64,000 bases of DNA, from positions 1 to 64,000 of the forward strand of contig NZ_CAJSLV010000072.1 of NCBI RefSeq assembly GCF_907177275.1, in the 5' to 3' direction. The notes below the pieces were generated by a model that saw nothing but the letters and a program-made list of their open reading frames with translations, was not told the DNA's origin and made no database searches. Both the position numbers and the translations under genes were made by a program. The stretch comes from Actinacidiphila cocklensis. Lineage in GTDB: Bacteria; Actinomycetota; Actinomycetes; Streptomycetales; Streptomycetaceae. Every line of letters starts with the position of its first letter. Position 1 is the stretch's first letter. This document shows positions 1 to 8,946 of the stretch, in pieces.

Positions 1-158
1 CCCCGCAGGCCGCGCCGTGCGGCCGCGGCCGCGGCGGCGGCCAGCGCCGTGACCAGGGCGTCGTCGGCCGGTGGCCGGGCCGCACGGCGTGCGGCCTGCG
101 GGTCGATACGCAGCGTGCCGCCCGCCTGGGTGCCGGACTGCTCCCCCGTGGTCGTCAT
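1..158 (-). CDS. N-terminal part of an unknown protein, cut by the window edge
   Basis: An open frame starts with ATG at 158 and runs without a stop off the left edge, giving about 52 residues (MTTTGEQSGTQAGGTLRIDP and onward). The visible part is Ala/Arg-rich, with a run of eight alanines, and has no recognisable domain. Third-position G/C is high, as expected for a real gene. There is no clear ribosome binding site, so the start is uncertain. No function can be assigned. Confidence 0.45.
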   Translation of the reverse strand, partial: MTTTGEQSGTQAGGTLRIDPQAARRAARPPADDALVTALAAAAAAAARRGLR

Positions 159-342
159 CGGGCCAGTCAAGCATCCCCGCGGCTGTGCGGCTCTCCCAGC
201 GGCCGTACGGGGTCCGGACAGCGCAATGCCCGGGTATCGAGTGACACCCGGGCAAACGCAGTCGTCCGCCGTACCCCCGTCCCCACGGGGTTCTACCGGT
301 GAGTCCCTGGCCTGGACCGCTCTTCCAGGCCTGGCACGCCTC

Positions 343-534
343 TCAGCGCCCCATCAGGCCGGCCACGGACGACGCTTGTGTGACCACCGCATCCACACCT
401 CCGAAGGCGTAGGCGAGCAGTGCGGCGAGCGGCAGCACCATGGCTGCCGCCACCAGCGGATGCCGGGTCCCGGTCCGCCGCCCGCCGTGCACGGCTCGTG
501 CGGTGCGGGTCACCGTGTCCGCCATGCTCGCCAT
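343..534 (-). CDS. small single-pass membrane protein, 63 aa
   Basis: A basic N-terminal half (residues 1-25) is followed by one hydrophobic segment at about residues 27-45 (LVAAAMVLPLAALLAYAFGG), then a short tail. This fits a small single-pass membrane protein with a cytoplasmic basic N-terminus. A good purine-rich ribosome binding site (GGGAGAGG) lies just upstream of the ATG at 534, which fixes the start. Small proteins of this shape are common in Streptomyces. The role is unknown and it appears monocistronic. Confidence 0.55.
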   Translation of the reverse strand: MASMADTVTRTARAVHGGRRTGTRHPLVAAAMVLPLAALLAYAFGGVDAVVTQASSVAGLMGR

Positions 535-771
535 GTGCCTCTCCCTGAGGTCCTGAGGTCTGCTGTGTGGTCGGTCGCAATGTGCAGTTTTGGCAGCGGC
601 GGGCGCTTGACCTCGGGGGACGAGTGCTCCGCCCGCCGCTGAACATCAACATTAGGTGCGCCGCAGCCCCCGGTCGTCAGGCCCTGGTACCCCTTTGCAG
701 GCCTCCCGGAGGATGACAGGAGCGCTTGCAAATACTCCCCTGGGTGGACACCGCCACCCGGGTCCCCAGGG

Positions 772-1026
772 TCATCCCTGAGATGCCGGCAGCCGTCCGG
801 CGTGCTCGTCGTCCCGCGGGACGGGCTGTTCGACCAGGGCGAGCACCCGGGTGGCCATGAAGCGGGCGGTGCGCACGACGGTGCCGCTGCGGGTGACTTC
901 ACTCACTTCCACCACCCCGCGGCGCACTGCCGTCTCGACCCGGCGGCCGGCCCGGGTGGCGATGACCTCATAGGTGCGGGTGGTGTCCCCCGCGTCGACG
1001 ACTATTTCCACTCGATCACCTTTCAC
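772..1026 (-). CDS. conserved hypothetical protein, 84 aa
   Basis: The predicted protein begins MKGDRVEIVVDAGDTTRTYE. The GTG at 1026 is preferred because AGGGGA sits about 8 bases upstream, whereas the in-frame extension to 1107 looks non-coding and Pro-rich. The sequence reads as a small beta-strand-rich fold (EIVVDAG, YEVIATRAGRRVE, GVVEVSEV) with a charged tail. No domain is recognised. It is divergent from the downstream kinase gene, with a shared 250-base promoter region, but a functional link is only a guess. Confidence 0.6.
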   Translation of the reverse strand: MKGDRVEIVVDAGDTTRTYEVIATRAGRRVETAVRRGVVEVSEVTRSGTVVRTARFMATRVLALVEQPVPRDDEHAGRLPASQG

Positions 1027-1273
1027 GGCGTCATTCCCCTTTGGCAGACGGACCGTTGGCGGATCGGGGCGCGGTAGTGACGGCCCGTCGGACGGACCCC
1101 TCGCCACATGTCCAGGATCCCACCGGGCACTGACAATTCACGGCCCGCCGCCTGCGGGCCTTCACCGCGCGGCGGGACTTGAGTCCGTAAGCTGTGGGCG
1201 GCCGACCCGGCCGTCGGTGCTGGCACCGGAAGCAGCAGTGGGGTACTCGCCCACCGAAGGTAGGGGAACGGAC

Positions 1274-2494
<1,221 letters not shown>

Positions 2495-2560
2495 ACACCT
2501 TGCGCGCGTGGCTTGCGGGGTTTCTGCCCCTTGCGGTGGGCGCCTGCCTGCCACGCCGTC

Positions 2561-2719
2561 GTGGCTGAGCGCGCAGTTCCCCGCGCCCCTGAGGAACTGC
2601 CCCTTGCGCTGCGCGCATGCCTTCCACCCCGTCGTCGCAGACCGCGCCCCTGGAGGGTGGCCTCTCGTGGAGAGGGTGGGCGTTTTGAGGGGCGCGGGGA
2701 ACTGCGCGACAAGCCACGG
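2561..2719. repeat. intergenic inverted repeat (GCGCAGTTCCCCGCGCCCCT family)
   Basis: The gap between the kinase and the acyl-CoA dehydrogenase (2495-2858) holds no gene. It contains a perfect 20-bp inverted repeat, GCGCAGTTCCCCGCGCCCCT at 2571-2590 and its complement at 2688-2707. Imperfect pairing extends outward on both sides (GTGGCT... and ...AGCCAC). Related sequences occur at 10.3-10.5 kb and 60.0-60.2 kb. It may act as a terminator of the kinase gene or be a mobile palindromic element. Confidence 0.75.
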
Positions 2720-2810
2720 CGGCGAGAACGGCAAGCGCGCAGCGCAAGGAGCACTCATCCGGGAAAGCACCCCGCAGGGAGTGGCAGGGACGGGTTCGGG
2801 TCGGTAAGTT

Positions 2811-2824
2811 AACAAGCGCTTGCT
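2811..2824. promoter_or_regulatory. KstR2-like palindromic operator
   Basis: AACAAGCGCTTGCT matches the palindrome pattern AnCAAGnnCTTGnT known for the TetR-family repressor KstR2, which controls late steroid (ring C/D) catabolism in mycobacteria and rhodococci. It lies 34 bases upstream of the start of an acyl-CoA dehydrogenase pair, a gene type found in that regulon. That the regulator here is a KstR2 orthologue is inference; no regulator gene is next to it. Confidence 0.5.
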
Positions 2825-2858
2825 TAGGGATGCCTCCGGCGGAGAGAAGGCGGGATAC

Positions 2859-4049
2859 ATGGGAAGCGTGAGCGCAGCGGACGTGCGGGGGCGGGTGAGG
2901 GCGCTGCTCGACGGGTGGGAACCGGGCGTCACCGAGCCCGGGGAGTTCCTGCGGGCCAGGTTCGACGCCGGCCTGGCGTGGGTGCACTTCCCCGTGGGGC
3001 TCGGCGGCCTGGACGCCCCGCGCTCGCTGCAGGCCGTGGTGAGCGCCGAGCTGGACGCGGCCGGGGCGCCGGACAACGACCCGCGCCGCATCGGCATCGG
3101 CCTGGGCATGGCCGCGCCGACCATCCTGGCGTACGGCACCGACGAGCAGAAGGCCCGCTTCCTGCGCCCCCTGTGGACCGGCGAGGAGGTCTGGTGCCAG
3201 TTGTTCAGCGAGCCGGGCGCCGGCTCGGACCTGGCGGGCCTGCGCACCCGGGCGGTGCGCGACGGCGACGAGTGGGTCGTGGACGGCCAGAAGGTGTGGA
3301 CGTCGAGCGCCCACACCGCCCGCTGGGCGATCCTGATCGCCCGCACCGACCCCGACGTGCCCAAGCACCGCGGCATCACGTACTTCGTGTGCGACATGAC
3401 CGACCCCGGCGTCGACGTCAGGCCGCTGCGGCAGATCACCGGCGAGGCGGAGTTCAACGAGGTCTTCCTGACCGGGGTCAGGATTCCCGACGCGCACCGG
3501 CTGGGCGCGGTCGGCGACGGCTGGCGGGTGGCGCAGGCGACGCTGATGAACGAGCGCGTCGCGATCGGCGGCGGCGCGTCCGTACCGCGCGAGAGCGGCA
3601 TGATCGGCCCGGTGGCCGCGACCTGGCGGGACAGGCCCGAGCTGCGCACGCCCGAGCTGCACGACCGGCTGCTGCGGCTGTGGGTGGACTCCGAGGTGGC
3701 CCGGCTGACCGCGGAGCGGGTGCGCCAGCAGATGGCCGCGGGGACGCCGGGTCCCGAGGGCTCGGGCCTGAAGCTGTCGCTGGCCCGGCTCAACCAGCAG
3801 CTCAGCGGGCTCGAAGTGGAGCTGCTCGGCGAGCAGGGGCTGCGGTACGGCGACTGGACGATGGTCCGCCCGCAGAGCGTGGACTTCTACGGGCGCGACG
3901 CGGGCTACCGCTATCTGCGGGCGAAGGGCAACTCGATCGAGGGCGGTACGTCCGAGGTCCTGCGAAACATCGTGGCCGAGCGGGTGCTCGGGCTGCCCGC
4001 GGAACCACGCAACGACAAGGACGCCGCCTGGAAGGACCTGCCCCGATGA
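2859..4049 (+). CDS. acyl-CoA dehydrogenase, subunit 1
   Basis: A flavoprotein of about 396 residues that would introduce the alpha-beta double bond into an acyl-CoA. FAD and substrate-binding signatures are visible: CQLFSEPGAGSDLAGL, VDGQKVWTSSAH and, near the C-terminus, KGNSIEGGTSEVLRNIVAER. The ATG at 2859 with AAGG eight bases upstream is preferred over an earlier in-frame start. Its stop overlaps the start of a second, more divergent acyl-CoA dehydrogenase (ATGA). Such adjacent pairs form heteromeric enzymes in actinobacterial steroid and side-chain degradation. The KstR2-like site upstream supports that context, but the substrate is not known. Confidence 0.88.
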   Translation: MGSVSAADVRGRVRALLDGWEPGVTEPGEFLRARFDAGLAWVHFPVGLGGLDAPRSLQAVVSAELDAAGAPDNDPRRIGIGLGMAAPTILAYGTDEQKARFLRPLWTGEEVWCQLFSEPGAGSDLAGLRTRAVRDGDEWVVDGQKVWTSSAHTARWAILIARTDPDVPKHRGITYFVCDMTDPGVDVRPLRQITGEAEFNEVFLTGVRIPDAHRLGAVGDGWRVAQATLMNERVAIGGGASVPRESGMIGPVAATWRDRPELRTPELHDRLLRLWVDSEVARLTAERVRQQMAAGTPGPEGSGLKLSLARLNQQLSGLEVELLGEQGLRYGDWTMVRPQSVDFYGRDAGYRYLRAKGNSIEGGTSEVLRNIVAERVLGLPAEPRNDKDAAWKDLPR

Positions 4050-5200
4050 GCACTGCGCTGCCCTCCCCCGCCATTCCCGACCTGCTCTACTCCGACGTCG
4101 AGGACGACCTGCGGGCCGCGGTCCGCGCGGTGCTCGCCGACCGGTGCGGTCCCGCGGACGTGCTGGGCCGGATCGAGACCGCGGAGCCGTACGACCCGGC
4201 GCTGTGGCGGGTGCTGGCCCTGGAGCTGGGCCTTGCCGGGCTGCTGGTGCCGGAGAAGCTGGGCGGCCAGGGCGCTTCGGCGCGTGAGGCCGCCGTGGTG
4301 CTGGAGGAACTGGGCGGCGCGGTCGCGCCCGTGCCGTTCCTGGGCAGCGCGGTGCTGGCGACCACCGCGCTGCTGGGCTGCGACACCGCGGACCCGGCGA
4401 CGGCCGCGCTGCTCGGCCGGCTCGCGGCGGGCGAGGCGGTGGCCGCGCTCGCGGTGCCGCTGCCGTCGGCGCCGGGCGACGGCTTCCCTGCCGCGGTACG
4501 GGCGGACGCCGGCGGGCGGCTGACCGGCACGGTGACCAGCGTGCCGGACGCGCTCACCGCAGAGGTGCTGGTGGTGCCGGCGCTCGGCCCGCAGGGGCCT
4601 GGCCTCTACGAGGTGGCGGCCGCGGAGGCCGCGGTCGAGCGGCCGGTGTCCTTCGACCTGACGCGGCCGCTGGCCGATCTGCGGCTGGACGGGGCGGCAG
4701 GGCGGCTGCTGGCCGGCGGTGACGCGGCGGCGGCCGCGCTGGAGCGGGCGCTGCTGACCGGCGCGGGGCTGCTGGCGTCCGAGCAGCTGGGCCTGGCGCA
4801 GTGGTGCCTGGACGAGACGGTCCGATACCTCGGCCAGCGGCGGCAGTTCGGCCGGGTCGTGGGGTCCTTCCAGGCGCTCAAGCACCGGTTGGCCGACCTG
4901 TGGCTCGACGTGGTCTCGGCCCGGGCGGCGGCGCGCAACGCGGCCGGTGTGCTGGCCGCGTTGCCTTCCGACCCGGCGGAGGCGGTGCTCGCGGTGGCCG
5001 TGGCGCAGTCGTACGTCTCCCCCGTCGCGGTCCGTGCTGCCGAGGAGGCGGTGCAGCTGCACGGGGGTATCGGCATGACCTGGGAGCACCCGCTGCATCT
5101 GTACCTCAAGCGCGCGAAGGCCGACGAGATCGCGCTCGGCTCTCCCGGCCGGCACCGGCGGGCGCTCGCGGGACCGGTGCGGCTGCCGGCGGCCGGGTGA
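4046..5200 (+). CDS. acyl-CoA dehydrogenase, subunit 2 (divergent)
   Basis: A 384-residue protein of the acyl-CoA dehydrogenase fold, translationally coupled to the preceding gene by an ATGA overlap. The C-terminal helical domain is clear (GQRRQFGRVVGSFQALKHRLADLW, the region up to about residue 285, then QLHGGIGMTWEHPLHLYLKR). The middle beta domain is weaker and Ala-rich, as in partner subunits of alpha2beta2 dehydrogenases such as the ChsE1/ChsE2 type. It most likely pairs with the upstream gene product; the two may contribute different halves of the FAD or active site. Confidence 0.85.
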   Translation: MSTALPSPAIPDLLYSDVEDDLRAAVRAVLADRCGPADVLGRIETAEPYDPALWRVLALELGLAGLLVPEKLGGQGASAREAAVVLEELGGAVAPVPFLGSAVLATTALLGCDTADPATAALLGRLAAGEAVAALAVPLPSAPGDGFPAAVRADAGGRLTGTVTSVPDALTAEVLVVPALGPQGPGLYEVAAAEAAVERPVSFDLTRPLADLRLDGAAGRLLAGGDAAAAALERALLTGAGLLASEQLGLAQWCLDETVRYLGQRRQFGRVVGSFQALKHRLADLWLDVVSARAAARNAAGVLAALPSDPAEAVLAVAVAQSYVSPVAVRAAEEAVQLHGGIGMTWEHPLHLYLKRAKADEIALGSPGRHRRALAGPVRLPAAG

Positions 5201-5369
5201 GCGCGACGCGTTGAATGTCGGCGGGCCGTTTCCCGCAGGTCCCGACCGTGTCCCAAGGCCGTCCCAACGGCGTCCGAACGGTGGACGCCACAACTCGGCC
5301 TTGGGAGGATGTTCGCCATCTCCACGGACGATGGCCGGAAGGCGGCCTGCCGACAACTGAGGAATTCAC

Positions 5370-7127
5370 GTGGGACGACCAGACGACGGGGGCGGAGACT
5401 TCAGCGGTATCGATCCGCAAAAGCTCTGGGACCTGATCAACTCCATGAAGAACAAAACCGGTTACGACGGAAACGGGAGCGCGGCGCCGCAGGTCAGCAG
5501 CTGGATGGGCCAGGCCAATCGGATCGGCCTGGACACCAGCCGGCTGAGCACCATCAACAAGCACTTCTCGTGGGCGCAGGGCCAGTTGCCCATGCTGCGG
5601 CGCCGGCAGAGCCTGGCCGCCAACCAGTCGGCGGAACAGGGCGACTTCGGCCAGAAGGGCATGGTCGGTGCGGGCGCGGGCAGCCTGGGGAATTTCCCCA
5701 CGTCCGAGGCGGCCGCGAAAGCGGGACAGGACGACGCGAAGAAGTTCAAGGACGGCAAGATCAGCCTGCAGGACTATCTCAAGCTGATCCAGGCCAACCA
5801 GTCCGACCCGGACTACGCGAAAGCGGGGGCGACCGAACTCGGGCAGTACCGGCTCACGGAGCTGCTGCACGATTCCGCTGCTCTGGACTTCGACCACCCG
5901 GAACTGGGGCGTGCGGCGCTGGCCAACTTCGTCGCCAACGCGATGCGGGCGGGCGTCGACTTCAAGGACCGGGACGGCCGGGAGCCTTTGTCGCTGCTGT
6001 CCGGGCTGGTGAACAAAGCCGTGTTCCCCGCTGATGTGCTGACCAACCTGGCCGACCAGTGCCTGGCGCCGGGCAACACGATGTACTCGGACGAGGTGTG
6101 GAAGGCGCTGGCCGCCGACCCGAAGGCCGCCACCCAGTTCGTGCACGACAACATCGAGTACCTGCCGGAGTTCATGAAGGCGAACTCCGAGCACACCGGC
6201 GGCCTGGTGGACCCGTACGTCAAGGACTTCGCCGCGGTCCTGGAGGCCGGCATGATCGGCGGCCCGGGCGCGGACCCGAAGCTCGCCGCGGACAACACCA
6301 CCAAGCTGGTGACCTACTACTCCAGCCACGACAACCACACCCACCCGGAGATGCAGCAGGTCTTCGCGGACGTCATCGTCTTCTACGGGGACGACGTCAA
6401 GGCCTCGCTGACCGACCCCTTCCCGGTCGACCTCGGTCCCGGGCACGTCTCGGTGCCCAACTCCGCGTGGGAGGGCTTCATCCACGAGTCGATGCAGAAT
6501 CCCAAGGCCACCGCGGAACTCCTGGCGTTCAGCAAGGACATGGCCAACCGCGTCGCCGACAGCGATCCGGACAACCCCGCGGCGCAGAACGCGGCGGGCC
6601 TGATCGAGGGCACGTTCGGCTTCGAGGCGACCAAGGTCTACCAGGAGATCAAGGCCAAGGACAGCAAGGACGCCAGCACCTGGCAGGGCATCGTCAGCTC
6701 GCAGCTGAGCACGGTGCTGGGCACCGGTGTCGACATCGCCTTCGACCCCGGCGCGGTCGTCAAGACCGTCTCCAAGGCGGCCATCAAGGACGTGCTGAAC
6801 CTCTTCACCACGCACATCGTGAAGATCAGCCCGGACCAGATGGGCGACCCGCCCTCCACCGCGACCTGGCGGGACGACTGGAGCGAGGCGGCGCACCAGA
6901 GCTACATGAAGAACCACAGCCTGGGCAATCCGCAGCAGTACGCACAGATCTACTCCGACGGCAAGCCGTTCCTGACCGACGACGGGCATCTGGTCGAGAA
7001 CGCGACCCCGGGCCAGCAGAAGGCGTACAGCGAGTGGCTCAAGGACGCGGCGGTGGCCAACGCGCTGGACAAGGCGTTCCTCAACCGCGACCTGGGCCGG
7101 CTCGGTTCGATGACGGGAGTCCACTGA
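5370..7127 (+). CDS. 585-aa uncharacterised protein next to a WXG100 gene
   Basis: A soluble-looking, mostly helical 585-residue protein with no signal peptide and no catalytic motif that I recognise. It opens MGRPDDGGGDFSGIDPQKLW, continues with a segment rich in Gln/Asn and Ser, and ends with QKAYSEWLKDAAVANALDKAF. It resembles Streptomyces proteins found beside WXG100-type genes (possibly the DUF6571 group, from memory and unverified). The next gene, for a lipoprotein, starts 2 bases after its stop, and a WXG100 gene follows, so the three likely form one operon. A role in type VII secretion, as a substrate or envelope partner, is inference. Confidence 0.7.
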   Translation: MGRPDDGGGDFSGIDPQKLWDLINSMKNKTGYDGNGSAAPQVSSWMGQANRIGLDTSRLSTINKHFSWAQGQLPMLRRRQSLAANQSAEQGDFGQKGMVGAGAGSLGNFPTSEAAAKAGQDDAKKFKDGKISLQDYLKLIQANQSDPDYAKAGATELGQYRLTELLHDSAALDFDHPELGRAALANFVANAMRAGVDFKDRDGREPLSLLSGLVNKAVFPADVLTNLADQCLAPGNTMYSDEVWKALAADPKAATQFVHDNIEYLPEFMKANSEHTGGLVDPYVKDFAAVLEAGMIGGPGADPKLAADNTTKLVTYYSSHDNHTHPEMQQVFADVIVFYGDDVKASLTDPFPVDLGPGHVSVPNSAWEGFIHESMQNPKATAELLAFSKDMANRVADSDPDNPAAQNAAGLIEGTFGFEATKVYQEIKAKDSKDASTWQGIVSSQLSTVLGTGVDIAFDPGAVVKTVSKAAIKDVLNLFTTHIVKISPDQMGDPPSTATWRDDWSEAAHQSYMKNHSLGNPQQYAQIYSDGKPFLTDDGHLVENATPGQQKAYSEWLKDAAVANALDKAFLNRDLGRLGSMTGVH

Positions 7128-7129
7128 CC

Positions 7130-7771
7130 ATGGGGTTCCGCAGGCCGCTGCCCGTGCTCGCCGTCCTCACCTGTGCCGCGCTGGCGGCGGGTTGCGGCGG
7201 CGGCCCGAGCGCGGCCGACGGAACCGCCACCGCCGAGCAGGTGCGCAAGGGCGTCGCGGCGGCGTACTGGACGGTGCGCCCCGCGCTGCCGGCCACGCTG
7301 GAAGAACCGTACGGGCAGGGCGCCTTCACCGCATGCGACAAGAGCGAGGCGCACGGCAAGGGCGCGGTCCGGTACGACATCGAGGACTACCTGTCGCCGA
7401 AGGACGACTCGGAGACGATGGCCCAGCTGCTGTCCGGCATCAAGGGCGCGCTGGCGCCGCAGGGCTGGACCTTCGCGCCGGTGGACATACCGGAGTCCGC
7501 GATGCCCGACCCGCGGCGCGAGCCGCTGCACGGCTGGCTGGCGACGCGCGGCGGGGTGTCGCTGCGGCTCACCCTGCACGAGCGGTCGGGCGGCGAGCCG
7601 GGCGCCGGCTATCTCGATGTGCTCAGCGGGTGCCGGAGGTTCGGGAAGGCGCAGGAGCACCTGCTGGCCGCCTACCGCAACGGGAGCAGCCGGGACGACT
7701 ACCGCCCCACGGCGGCGTCGCCGCGGCCGGTGCCGACGGGCTTCCCCACCACGCAAGCATCCACGCAGTGA
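7130..7771 (+). CDS. lipoprotein, 213 aa
   Basis: A typical bacterial lipoprotein signal runs from residues 1 to 22, with an Arg-containing n-region and the lipobox LAAGC (Cys22). The mature part is about 190 residues and includes two further cysteines (about 62 and 162, in FTACDKSE and LSGCRRF) that could form a disulfide. It has no enzymatic motif and ends in a Pro/Ser/Thr-rich tail. ATG 7130 follows the preceding stop by 2 bases, so it is likely co-translated with the 585-aa protein. It would sit on the outer face of the membrane. Function unknown. Confidence 0.72.
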   Translation: MGFRRPLPVLAVLTCAALAAGCGGGPSAADGTATAEQVRKGVAAAYWTVRPALPATLEEPYGQGAFTACDKSEAHGKGAVRYDIEDYLSPKDDSETMAQLLSGIKGALAPQGWTFAPVDIPESAMPDPRREPLHGWLATRGGVSLRLTLHERSGGEPGAGYLDVLSGCRRFGKAQEHLLAAYRNGSSRDDYRPTAASPRPVPTGFPTTQASTQ

Positions 7772-7787
7772 CCAACGGGAGGACATG

Positions 7788-8102
7788 ATGGCTGACAAGG
7801 TGCCAAGTCCCATGTGGGCGGCCCTCAATCAGCTGAACAACGACGTGCAGCGCGAACTGTCCAATGTGGCGGGTGCGTTGAAGGACGCGGACACCAGGAT
7901 GGCGGGCGGGAAGGGCGACGTGTGGTGCGGGCCCACCGCCCGTACGTGGGCGAGCGACCTGACCGGCGCGGCCGGCGACATCACCAAGCAGGCCAACGAG
8001 TTCGCCGCGTACGTACGCCAGGAGCTGGCGAGCCAGGACAAGGAAGTCACCCAGAGCCAGGCCGACCTGGAGCGCCGGCTGCTCTCGGGGCGGATGGGCT
8101 GA
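7788..8102 (+). CDS. WXG100-like small helical protein, 104 aa
   Basis: About 100 residues with helix-turn-helix hairpin character. A WCG sequence (a WXG motif) lies at about residue 46 in GDVWCGPTARTW, between two long helices, which matches ESX/type VII secretion substrates. Two ATGs lie in tandem at 7785 and 7788. The second is better spaced from GGGAGGA at 7777-7783. It closes a probable three-gene operon with a lipoprotein and a 585-aa protein. No ESX ATPase is in the window. The presence of a cysteine as the X residue is unusual. Confidence 0.62.
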   Translation: MADKVPSPMWAALNQLNNDVQRELSNVAGALKDADTRMAGGKGDVWCGPTARTWASDLTGAAGDITKQANEFAAYVRQELASQDKEVTQSQADLERRLLSGRMG

Positions 8103-8118
8103 CCGGCCGGCGGCCCGG

Positions 8119-8946
8119 CTACCGCGCGGGGCGGGGGCTTCCCGCCGCGACGGCGTAGAAGGCGACCGCTGCCGCCGCACCCACGTTCAGCGAGTCGATG
8201 TCGTGCGACATCGGGATGCGGACCAGGGTGTCGGCGGCGGCGAGCGCCCGCGGGCTCAGCCCCGGGCCTTCCGCGCCCAGCAGCAGTGCCAGCCGCGGGA
8301 GTTCGTGCGCGGCCAGGTCGGGCAGCGCGGTGGCCTCCGCCGCGGGGGTGAGCGCCAGCAGCCGGAAACCGGCGTCCTTCACCGTCCCGTACAGATCCCG
8401 CGGCCAGGCGGTGAGCCGGGCGTAGGGCACCGAGAAGACCGCGCCCATCGAGACCTTCACCGAGCGGCGGTAGAGCGGGTCGGCGCAGTCCGGCGACAGC
8501 AGCACGGCGTCCATGCCGAGGGCGGCGGCGCTGCGGAAGATCGCCCCGATGTTGGTGTGGTCGTTGACCGCCTCCATGATCACCACGCGGCGGGCGCCGG
8601 CCAGCACGTCGGCCGCGTCCGGCAGCGGCTTGCGCTGCATCGCGGCGAGCGCGCCGCGGTGGACGTGGTAGCCGGTGACGCGCTCGGCCAGCTCGTCGCT
8701 GACGACGTAGACCGGTGCGGGCACCTCGTCGATCACGTCCCGCAGCGCGTCCACCCACTTCTCGGTGAGCAGCATCGAGCGCATCGCGTAACCGGCCCGC
8801 AGGGCACGCCTGACGACCTTCTGGCCCTCGGCGATGAAGAGGCCCTCAGCCGGTTCGCGGCGGCGGCGCAGCTCGACGTCGGTGAGGGCGGTGTAGTCGT
8901 ACAGCCGCGGGTCGTCCGGGTCGACGACCGCGACCGGCTCAGCCAC
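8119..8946 (-). CDS. TrmH/SpoU-family RNA 2'-O-methyltransferase
   Basis: A 275-residue SAM-dependent RNA ribose methyltransferase of the knotted SPOUT class. All three family motifs are visible: NDHTNIGAIFRSAAALG (motif 1), LLLGAEGPGLS (motif 2) and IPMSHDIDSLNVGAAAAVAF (motif 3). The N-terminal about 100 residues resemble the substrate-binding domain of 23S rRNA/tRNA family members (FIAEGQKVVRRAL). It overlaps the end of the upstream cobA/cysG-type gene by 8 bases, so it is probably in that transcript, but its RNA target cannot be told from sequence. Confidence 0.88.
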   Translation of the reverse strand: MAEPVAVVDPDDPRLYDYTALTDVELRRRREPAEGLFIAEGQKVVRRALRAGYAMRSMLLTEKWVDALRDVIDEVPAPVYVVSDELAERVTGYHVHRGALAAMQRKPLPDAADVLAGARRVVIMEAVNDHTNIGAIFRSAAALGMDAVLLSPDCADPLYRRSVKVSMGAVFSVPYARLTAWPRDLYGTVKDAGFRLLALTPAAEATALPDLAAHELPRLALLLGAEGPGLSPRALAAADTLVRIPMSHDIDSLNVGAAAAVAFYAVAAGSPRPAR

